Source of the DNA: an uncultured Odoribacter sp.
Lineage (GTDB): Bacteria; Bacteroidota; Bacteroidia; Bacteroidales; Marinifilaceae
Length of the DNA: 8,106 nt
Reading direction: 5' to 3'
Assembly: GCA_900548135.1 (NCBI GenBank)
Contig: URJC01000101.1
Coordinates: forward strand, 1 to 8,106
Under the pieces are notes generated by a model. It did not search any database. It was not told the DNA's origin and saw only the letters and a program-made list of their open reading frames with translations. The position numbers and the translations under genes are program-made. This document shows, in pieces, positions 1-6,880 of the stretch (within the stretch, counting starts at the first letter, position 1; every line of letters begins with the position of its first letter).

Positions 1-2234
1 GGTAAACCCGTAAACCGGTGCCATTTTTTTATTCAAAACCATGTCTTTTGTTGTTTCCTGGTAAAAATCTACGGACAAATTGACACGATTTCCCCAAAAT
101 GCCAGGTCTGCACCGACATTGGCGGTAATATTCTTCTCCGGTTTCATCTGTAGATTGGGTAAACCTCCCCGTACCACAGCGGCAGCATCCCGCAAAGCGA
201 CACTTTCATAATAATAACGGGAATATTTATAAGAATAACGGCTATTCCCATTCATTCCATATTCTCCACGGAATACTAAATTTCCGATAAAGTCACAATC
301 TCTCAGGAAAGAAGCATTTTTTGCTTTCCAAGCCAGCTGCACTGCCGGCAGCCAGAAAGCCCGACCGCTATTCTTACCATATACCGAAGAAGCATCGAGC
401 CCGACTGTTACTCCGGCATAATATTGCTGATTGAAACCGTAATTCAAATTCAAAAAGGTATTAATCCAACGGGTTTGATCGATATATCCTGTGATATTCC
501 TTCCTTCGGAGGCATCCCCCAAAGTATGATAAAAATCAGAAGAAGTATTGATACCACCGCTGCAATCCAATTCTCTGCGCGTACTCATCAATTGATATCC
601 CAATTTTGCCGACACTTCATGCAAATTATTGAACATCCGGGAATAAACACCTGTCGCTTTTACATAGAAACTTAAACCCTCCCCGGTTCCCCCACGAACG
701 GTGTTTTGAGCCAAACCGTTCTGTAACGGAGCAATAGCACCGGAAGTTTTACCGGGTATAAAAATTTTCTCTTTGGTGTAATTGTAGTACAATCCTCCCA
801 GAACATCCAAAGAAATAAAAGAAGTCAACTGATACTTCAGTCCGAGGTTTACCAACACATCATAAGCCCGGCTTTCAGCATCGACATCATTCACCACGGC
901 AACCGGGTTACTGATACCAAAAATCTGCACCGGATTATAATCCGGTAAATTATTCCGGTATTGATCCTGTTTATAAACACTCAACAAGGGTGATTTCAAC
1001 ATGGCTGCTATCATCGGATTGGTTTCCCGGACAAGCCCCTGCTCCATCAAATCATATTTTCCGTAATTAAATCCAACTCCAAACGACATCTCCAGCTTTT
1101 TCGTAATATTTATATTGGAATTCAAACGGGTATAATATTTCTGTTGCTGCGTATTTTTTACAACACCTTTGTTAGATAAAAAACCGGCAGAAAGAGCATA
1201 AGTGGCGATAGCGTCCCCACCTTTGATTTTCAATACATTCTCGCTACTAACAGCAGGAGTGTAAATTTCATCCTGCCATTTTGTATCGTTATCATACAGA
1301 TAACGGTAATGATCGTTCGGATCGTCTTTCAAAAACGGGAAATCGGTAGTCAGTTCATTTAAATCGGTATATTTGGTCTCAGCAACATCCGATATATAGT
1401 CTTAAATGCTTCAGCTCCTAAAACAGGAAAACGCTTTTTCATAAATCCTACTCCATCGACAGTCTGAAACTCAATTTTAGTTTCCATATCCGAAGCCCGC
1501 TGGGTATTGATCAGCAATACCCCGTTACTTCCCAAGGAACCGTACATGGCGGCATCCGCCCCTTTCAACAAAGTAACGCTCTCCACCTCTTTAAGATTAA
1601 CCGGAGCAAAAATATTCCGGGAAAAACCGTCAATCACAGTCGAAATACCGTCATCCGGTAAATAAGGGATTCCATCCACAACGATTAAAGGTGTATTTTC
1701 TGCTACCAAAGAACGGATTCCCCTCATATTCACCAAAGATCCCGTACCGGGCATTCCCCCTTTGTTCACTACCCGTAATCCAGCGATTTTACCACTCAAT
1801 GCATCATCGACATTGGCCAAAGCACCACTTAAATCCTTTTGATTTACCGCCAAAGCCGTTCCTATTCTGTTCCGGGTTTTCATTTTACCGTAAATACCCT
1901 CATAATCATCAGAATACATAACGGTATTTTCCGGTAACAAATACACATTCAATGTAGTACGTCCCATCAAAGCTTCTTCCTTCTCCAAATAACCGATACC
2001 TTTAAACAGCAAAATAGCTCTTGGATCAGAAACCTGAATGGAAAACTCTCCCTTTTCATTTGTCAACACTGTCGAAGCCGCATCTACTGAAGAAATCTGA
2101 ACCTCGTTAATCGGTAATTTGTTGCTTGCATTCAGCACCTTACCTTTCACGACAACTGAATTCTGCGCGGAAACTCCTATTGCCACCCCCAGTAACAATA
2201 TCCACAGACATATACATTTTTTCATATTTATCAT
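1..2234 (-). pseudogene. Second SusC-like TonB-dependent receptor, frameshifted in this sequence and cut at the left edge
   Basis: This is an outer membrane receptor of the SusC/RagA family. The ATG at 2234 (MINMKK) or the one at 2225 (MKKC) starts a signal peptide ending near VSAQ. Residues 28-100 form a carboxypeptidase-regulatory-like domain and about 120-245 the plug, with GKIAGLRVVNKGGMPGTG, VNMRGIRSL, PLIVVDGIPY and the KGADAAMYGSLGSNGVLLI segment. The first frame continues to Thr279 and then runs into a stop at 1361-1359. From about 1398 a second frame, shifted by one base, carries the missing barrel without a stop for about 465 codons to position 1 (SDVAETKYTDLNEL, KIKGGDAIATYALSAGFLSNKG, FRGEYGMNGNS, NVGADLAFWGNRVNLSVDFY). 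By alignment with the first receptor, about 318 more residues lie off-window, for a total near 1060. As written it cannot give a full barrel; a sequencing error would make it an intact gene. It starts 19 bases after the second FAS1 gene and is clearly divergent from the first receptor. Confidence 0.85.
1359..1401 (-). other. Frameshift zone in the second SusC-like receptor
   Basis: The downstream barrel frame has a stop codon (TAA) at 1404-1402, and the upstream frame stops at 1361-1359. Any change that joins them must therefore lie in these 43 bases. Family-like sequence switches sharply from GAEAFKT in the first frame to SDVAETKYTDLNEL in the second, which puts the break at about 1390-1400, over an alternating TA tract (1392-1398). 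Either one lost base (restoring KTYISDV) or a gained TA pair (restoring KTISDV) explains it. Confidence 0.85.
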
Positions 2235-2256
2235 ATCCTATAATTTACACCGATTA
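2223..2256 (-). promoter_or_regulatory. Start region of the second SusC-like receptor, two candidate ATGs
   Basis: The stop of the second FAS1 gene (2256-2254) is followed by ATGs at 2234 and 2225 in the same frame. The 2225 start gives the more usual MKK signal peptide opening and has AGGAT about nine bases upstream; the 2234 start overlaps that AGGAT stretch closely and lacks comparable spacing. I give the longer extent in the gene entry but lean slightly to 2225. No terminator lies in the gap, so read-through from the upstream genes is expected. Confidence 0.4.
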
Positions 2257-3747
2257 ATAATTTTCTTCACTCGGTTCAAACTTGACATATTCGATACAAA
2301 TCCGGTCACTCTTCCCTACATTTACAAAACGAATACGAAGCAACTTATTAGCCCACTCCTCCTTAATCACAAATTCGTCTCTAACAACTCCGGGCTTATA
2401 ACTGTAAGTCGAACTACCCGCATTGTAAGTAGCAACAACCTCCCCATTCACCAGCATTTGTACATTCTTTCCCAGATAGGTACGGTGAGAAGCCATTACT
2501 TTATATATGCCGGAAGCCAATTTAGCCTCGATTACATTTCCTTGATTATCCTTCATATAAGTATCGAATTCAACCCAATAGTCGGCATTCGACCCCGTAG
2601 CGGAATACAACACATTATGATTATCCATAGTCGTAAAGTTTCCTTTAGTTGCCGTACCTGTACTGTTCTGGTAATGCAAAGGGATCTCATCGTCCGGCAA
2701 GGACCCGATATAATAAGGATAAGCCTGAATCGATTTCAAATACAAAAATTTCGGTATATGAATTTTCTCGATACGGTACACCAGCCCGTTACTGCATTCC
2801 TGTGGGGTTGGGTCTATCAGCTGGTATTCGGTACACCATTCATTTCCATATACAGATTTCAAGGTTCCGGTATAATTATTCACCCGTCCTTCAAAAATCA
2901 CCGATTTCATGATCCAGTTCATGAATTTAGACGAATCTGCGGTCGAAAACATTTCACCCTGACCTGCAAAATAATCTCCCATCTCCTGATACATTGTCTC
3001 CAACACTCTATTCGAAGGCATAAACAAAGTGTAATCCTCATCTTCATCCCGGATATCTCCCTTATCTAAAAAGGAATTCTCAATTACGAATACGGAATCG
3101 TAAATCGTATTCCCCATAGAGTCGATTCCCATGACAAAACTTTGGCTGGGTTTAAAAACCGTATCACTGTAAAACAACACAGAATCCCGGAAAACACTGT
3201 AATCGTCACCAGCACGTAACAAATAGTCGTAAACACTCAAACGGGGAATCAACCATTCTTTAACTTTGTGTACAACTCCGTTTGAACAAGCCTGTTCATT
3301 TCCTTCCAGTTCCACCCCGTCGATCGAAAAAAGATCTTCCGAAACCTCTTTTATCAATAAATTCTTACCCGCCAGCGTCTTGATCAGTTTATCATTTTCC
3401 AATTTAGTATTATACAAGGCAATGTAATTTATATGATTCTGACACAGGGATATTTTGTCTTCCATAGACATAGCGGTTACTTCTGCACTCGGAAAAGTTT
3501 CGTTTACCGGGGCCCATACCGTCAGAATCTGATTACGGGTCAGTTCATCAGCGATACCGGTTTCTTCAAGCAATTTCACAAATTCAGAATATTCCGGTTG
3601 TTCTTTCAGATATTCCAATAGATCAGCCTCCAAAGCAACAATTTCTCCCCCCTCCGTTTGACTTTCTTTATAATAATCTTCCCACTTATCCTGGCAAGCA
3701 ATCAGCAAACCGGTCAGGAAGCATATCATCAATATTATCCGATTCAT
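2254..3747 (-). CDS. Fasciclin (FAS1) domain lipoprotein, second copy, with C-terminal beta-rich domain
   Basis: This is a 497-residue predicted lipoprotein related to the gene just upstream. The signal peptide ends in LLIAC (Cys18), followed by QDKWEDYY. FAS1 domain 1 spans about residues 42-168 (H1-like LTVWAPVNETF at 75-85; end CSNGVVHKVKEWLIP at 154-168). Domain 2 spans about 172-332 (YTLFMPSNRVL at 239-249; end CSNGLVYRIEKIHIP at 318-332). The matching CSNG ends show the two domains are repeats. Domain 2 carries an insertion of about 45 residues between its first helix and the H1 strand (about 190-235), ending in an acidic stretch (DIRDEDED). Residues 335-497 form a beta-rich C-terminal domain with WVEFDT, SGIYKVMASH, VQMLVNGEVVATYN and ICIEYVKFEP, a strand order like carbohydrate-binding sandwich domains (inference). 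It begins 28 bases after the first copy. The role is probably surface binding or adhesion alongside the SusC/SusD pair; the ligand is unknown. Confidence 0.9.
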   Translation of the reverse strand: MNRIILMICFLTGLLIACQDKWEDYYKESQTEGGEIVALEADLLEYLKEQPEYSEFVKLLEETGIADELTRNQILTVWAPVNETFPSAEVTAMSMEDKISLCQNHINYIALYNTKLENDKLIKTLAGKNLLIKEVSEDLFSIDGVELEGNEQACSNGVVHKVKEWLIPRLSVYDYLLRAGDDYSVFRDSVLFYSDTVFKPSQSFVMGIDSMGNTIYDSVFVIENSFLDKGDIRDEDEDYTLFMPSNRVLETMYQEMGDYFAGQGEMFSTADSSKFMNWIMKSVIFEGRVNNYTGTLKSVYGNEWCTEYQLIDPTPQECSNGLVYRIEKIHIPKFLYLKSIQAYPYYIGSLPDDEIPLHYQNSTGTATKGNFTTMDNHNVLYSATGSNADYWVEFDTYMKDNQGNVIEAKLASGIYKVMASHRTYLGKNVQMLVNGEVVATYNAGSSTYSYKPGVVRDEFVIKEEWANKLLRIRFVNVGKSDRICIEYVKFEPSEENY

Positions 3748-3775
3748 ATATCAAAATTTATTTATTTAAACTCAT
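3748..3775 (-). promoter_or_regulatory. A/T-rich 28-base leader before the second FAS1 gene
   Basis: This is the longest gap between genes in the window if the upstream start of the second receptor is used. It is 25 of 28 A or T and holds no GGAGG-like sequence, no hairpin and no room for a full promoter. It fits a Bacteroidota translation start region, where A/T-rich, weakly structured leaders replace strong ribosome binding sites. Confidence 0.4.
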
Positions 3776-5332
3776 TTACTCGGAAACAGGCGTAAAAACA
3801 ATCCGGTCCACTTCCATCACGCCTTTCTTTATAGCAGAAAATTTTATAATATGCTGGTTGGTTTCTGTAAAAACTACTGTACCTAAATCCATTGTAGTTT
3901 TTCCGGATCCGGTGAAATCCAGTTGCGCCCCGGCAATCTTATCATCTATATACATCTGACAAATTCCCCGTACAGTGGAATAAGCAAACTTATAAATAGT
4001 CATCTTATAGGTTCCTTTGGCAATCACCGGTGTTTTGATTTTCACCCAGCCGACATATCCTAAATTCATCATCAGGAGATCCTGGCTCGGCTTATTCCAA
4101 CTTTGATCCGTACGAATCTGATAACGAATAGCCTCATCATTATCGGGAACCGTGTACCATTCAATATCCTCGGCAGTTTCCCGGTCTAACGTAAAATTCG
4201 TCTGATTAGGTAAACTGGTATTCCCGTATCCTTCCAGTTTCCGGCAAGCATCAATGTCGCAAAAATCAAAAGTCACAACAGTCGGACGGGGAGTCTGCGG
4301 TTCCATCAGCTTATCCACCTCATGTACAAAACCATTCATACATTGCAAATCATATTTTCCGACAACGAAATGAATACTATCCGTAGAACGGTTTATAACC
4401 ACTTTTTCTTCTGCCGTCTGTAATTCATCCAATTCTTCAATCTGAATCAATTCCATTCCTGCTCTAGTGGAAATATTCTTCGCTTTTTCGGAAGCATCAT
4501 CGCTAAAAGTCGCTAAATCAGCAAAGTCTGAATTGCTATTGATTATATGATAAGCAACATACTGATAGAATTTACTGCTCTCGTCGGTAGCTTCCCCGGG
4601 ATATTTCTGATGCAGGTCGGCTAAAGAACCGATTCCATACTGACTGAAAGTTTCATCGGAAACAACAAACAATGTTTTGTAATCCCGTACACTCACCTCT
4701 CCTGAAATCTTCGTCCGGGTACTCAGCCAATCCTGTAACCCGCATTCCCGGACAGCTTCCCGGAAGATCGAATAATTCTCTGTAGTTTCAAGCACGTCCC
4801 AGACAGTCCGGGTAATCGGATCCAACACCCGGTCCAGCTGATGTAAATAACCATTTATCACTTCAATATCTTTTTGAACAATCAAAGCCGTATCGTTTAC
4901 ATACATGGCATTTACACCACCATCCCGGTATTTCACCGTCAGGTAATCACCGGAAGCTGTCGTATCCTTTAATTGTCCGGACAAAGCCGATTGCTTATAA
5001 GCACTACCGGGAATGATATGATAACGCATCAAGTAGGTAGCTTCTGACAAAGGAATTGCATCCACTGATGCATATCCTTTTCCCTGTAAATAAACCGCAA
5101 CAGCATCGTTATTCGCTATAAAACAGGTAAAATCCATATTCACATTCAAGGCATTATACAAATTTGTCCGTTTCAGCAATGCAACCCATTCCGAATATTC
5201 CGGCTGCTGCTCTAACCAGATTCCTACCGGTTGCTCATCATATGCTGCAAATGTTTCGTCATCCAACGCATCTTTACAGCAAAAGAAGCAACCCGTCAAC
5301 AACACAATTATTATCAACATTAACTTTCTCAT
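3776..5332 (-). CDS. Fasciclin (FAS1) domain lipoprotein, first copy, with C-terminal beta-rich domain
   Basis: This is a 518-residue predicted lipoprotein. The signal peptide ends in the lipobox LLTGC (Cys15); Cys18 and Cys19 follow, then KDALDDE, an acidic stretch of the kind linked to surface export in Bacteroidota. Two FAS1 domains follow. The first is about residues 34-172, with the H1-like strand FTCFIANNDAV, the YH motif (RYHIIPG) and the H2-like end NGYLHQLDRVLDP. The second is about 177-346, with TLFVVSDETF, AYHIINS and NGFVHEVDKLMEP. Residues 350-518 form a separate domain, rich in predicted beta strands, with GTYKMTIYKFA, CQMYIDDKIAG, an LGTVVF strand and HIIKFSAI...MEVDRIVFTP; this order resembles galactose-binding-like or CBM6-type sandwiches. 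FAS1 domains generally mediate adhesion or matrix binding, so an accessory surface binding protein is plausible. The gene starts 14 bases after the SusD-like gene. The ligand is unknown, and no catalytic motif is seen. Confidence 0.9.
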   Translation of the reverse strand: MRKLMLIIIVLLTGCFFCCKDALDDETFAAYDEQPVGIWLEQQPEYSEWVALLKRTNLYNALNVNMDFTCFIANNDAVAVYLQGKGYASVDAIPLSEATYLMRYHIIPGSAYKQSALSGQLKDTTASGDYLTVKYRDGGVNAMYVNDTALIVQKDIEVINGYLHQLDRVLDPITRTVWDVLETTENYSIFREAVRECGLQDWLSTRTKISGEVSVRDYKTLFVVSDETFSQYGIGSLADLHQKYPGEATDESSKFYQYVAYHIINSNSDFADLATFSDDASEKAKNISTRAGMELIQIEELDELQTAEEKVVINRSTDSIHFVVGKYDLQCMNGFVHEVDKLMEPQTPRPTVVTFDFCDIDACRKLEGYGNTSLPNQTNFTLDRETAEDIEWYTVPDNDEAIRYQIRTDQSWNKPSQDLLMMNLGYVGWVKIKTPVIAKGTYKMTIYKFAYSTVRGICQMYIDDKIAGAQLDFTGSGKTTMDLGTVVFTETNQHIIKFSAIKKGVMEVDRIVFTPVSE

Positions 5333-5346
5333 ATTCTGTTATTTAC

Positions 5347-6858
5347 TTATTTAACATTCGCATAATATGGGTTTTGTTCCAACACTCCCAGACTATTCGT
5401 TATTTCCGATTCGTTAATAGGCAAATACCAGCTATTGGGATCGGAAAGTTTGGAACGGTAAGTATTGTAAAATTTCGCAGGAACATTCGCCAACAATACC
5501 TCAAGCAGATAATCCTTATATTTGTATTGTGCTCTTTTTGCCATTCTCAGAATATCAAACCAGCGTTTTCCCTCTCCGATAAATTCACGTTCCCGCTCTT
5601 CCATCAGGAAAGAAAGTACCGAATATTCATCCTCATTAAAATCCGGATGTTGGGTATATCCTGCTCTGGTCCGGATTTTATCCACAATCAAATCGTAACC
5701 GCCCTTCAAATCACCGCTCATAATCAATGCCTCTGCTTTCATCAGAAATATTTCTGCAAAGCGGTAAAAAATCCAGTTATTATCTTTCAATTCGGTACTG
5801 CTTCTTTCTACCCCGCCTTCATCTTTCTTTCCGGTTCCTCCCTGTTTCCAAATCCGTTTATCTTCCGTATAAGTCACATTGACTCCTCTTAAATCCTTTA
5901 CGGCAGCATATTCCGTAAACAATTCCACTGTCTGATCGGTTAATAAAAACGAACAAGCCGTTGTCGAAGAATTATAGAACCAAGCATACAAATTATTGGT
6001 TGTTTCATCCTCATCATAATCGTAGGCCAATTCAAATATTCCCTCCTCCGAGTAACCCGGATAAAACAACTCAAACCATCTTTTACCATCCAACAATGTG
6101 AATTTTTGTGAGTTAATCAACTTATCGCAATGCTCTATACAACGGCTATACTCTTCCTGCCACAAATAAATATCCGCCAGTAATGCATGATATGCCCATT
6201 GCGTTGCACGTCCGATATTCATCCAGGTATCCGGATCATCGGATTCATACCCTTTTTTACATTTTTGCAACCATGTTTCCAAATCGGTAGTTACCTGGTT
6301 CAGTACTTCCGCTTCGGTAGAAACCGGAACACTGTACTCCTGCGAGTCATCTACATAAGGTTCAGAAACCCAAGGGACCCTGTTAAAAGTCCGTACCAAG
6401 TAAAAATAGCACAGGGAACGGATAAACACGGCTTCAGCAATATAGGCATCCGAAGCGGTTTGAGTAAAGGTCGCATCCGTTTCCAAAACCATAGGACTAT
6501 ATTTGATTACAGAGTTGGCATACCCTATCGCTGCATATAAATCGGACCATCTGGTCAGTGAATTCTCCGGCAAAATATCCAGGTCCTTTATCTTAGCATA
6601 ATCATCAGTTGTCGATTTTGTGTAATCCAATGCATCACCGCGCAATTCTCCCCAAAACACAAATTCATCCAAACAGGAACGTAATTGTTTATAGGCCGAA
6701 GCCAAAACAGCCTCAACCTCTTCCTTCGATTGCCAGTATTGATCGCTGATCTGTGAATTATCAGGTTTCAAATCCAACCAGGAATTACATCCGGAAACAG
6801 ATATCCCCATCCAGGCGGCAAATACATACAAAACGATATCTTTTACTATTCTTTTCAT
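5347..6858 (-). CDS. SusD/RagB-like surface lipoprotein
   Basis: This is a nutrient-binding lipoprotein of the SusD/RagB family that would cap the SusC-like barrel encoded just upstream. Three in-frame ATGs occur at 6879, 6867 and 6858. I chose 6858 (MKRIVKD) because it gives a normal-length signal peptide ending in the lipobox SVSGC, with lipidation at Cys24; 6867 is also possible and starts one base after the receptor's stop. After the cysteine comes NSWLDLKP, the usual SusD N-terminus, then helical repeat-rich sequence. The C-terminal half carries WIFYRFAEIFLMKAEALI, RTRAG, EREREFIGEGKRWFDILRM and the closing LPINESEI...EQNPYY, all hallmarks of the RagB/SusD C-terminal domain. The length of about 503 residues is normal for the family and no defect is seen. 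The next gene follows after 14 bases. The ligand cannot be predicted from sequence. Confidence 0.96.
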   Translation of the reverse strand: MKRIVKDIVLYVFAAWMGISVSGCNSWLDLKPDNSQISDQYWQSKEEVEAVLASAYKQLRSCLDEFVFWGELRGDALDYTKSTTDDYAKIKDLDILPENSLTRWSDLYAAIGYANSVIKYSPMVLETDATFTQTASDAYIAEAVFIRSLCYFYLVRTFNRVPWVSEPYVDDSQEYSVPVSTEAEVLNQVTTDLETWLQKCKKGYESDDPDTWMNIGRATQWAYHALLADIYLWQEEYSRCIEHCDKLINSQKFTLLDGKRWFELFYPGYSEEGIFELAYDYDEDETTNNLYAWFYNSSTTACSFLLTDQTVELFTEYAAVKDLRGVNVTYTEDKRIWKQGGTGKKDEGGVERSSTELKDNNWIFYRFAEIFLMKAEALIMSGDLKGGYDLIVDKIRTRAGYTQHPDFNEDEYSVLSFLMEEREREFIGEGKRWFDILRMAKRAQYKYKDYLLEVLLANVPAKFYNTYRSKLSDPNSWYLPINESEITNSLGVLEQNPYYANVK

Positions 6859-6880
6859 AGTCTGCATTTTAAAAATCAAT
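6856..6880 (-). promoter_or_regulatory. Overlapping stop/start junction between the SusC-like and SusD-like genes
   Basis: The receptor's TAA (6871-6869) is followed after one base by an in-frame ATG (6867-6865), and nine bases later by a second ATG (6858-6856). A further ATG at 6879 overlaps the end of the receptor gene. There is no purine-rich Shine-Dalgarno sequence; the region is A/T-rich, as is normal in Bacteroidota. The arrangement suggests that translation of the two partners is coupled, which is an inference from spacing. Confidence 0.5.

Noticed and set aside
1359..1401. Programmed -1 ribosomal frameshifting as the explanation for the split receptor
   Set aside because: The overlap of the two frames has no canonical slippery heptamer, and I see no clear downstream stem; SusC-family receptors are not known to use such recoding.
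2235..2253. A terminator or small RNA between the second FAS1 gene and the second receptor
   Set aside because: The 19-base gap has no inverted repeat or T-tract and is too short for an RNA gene.
2119..3069. A long plus-strand open reading frame (316 codons) opposite the second FAS1 gene and the start of the second receptor
   Set aside because: It lies antisense to well-supported family genes and spans their junction. Its translation is rich in His, Ile, Phe and Arg with no domain, signal or family motif. It is a shadow frame.
3748..3775. A possible internal promoter of the Bacteroides type (-7 TAnnTTTG) in the A/T-rich gap
   Set aside because: The nearest match, TAAATTTTG, has the wrong spacing, sits only a few bases from the ATG, and no -33 element is evident in the gap.
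5164..5892. A plus-strand open reading frame (242 codons) across the SusD / first FAS1 junction
   Set aside because: It is antisense to two clear genes, low in Gly and acidic residues, and shows no recognisable motif.
6187..6540. Shorter plus-strand frames, such as this one, 7199-7534, 424-675 and 1691-1921
   Set aside because: All lie opposite coding sequence with strong family signatures, and none has a recognisable start context or motif.
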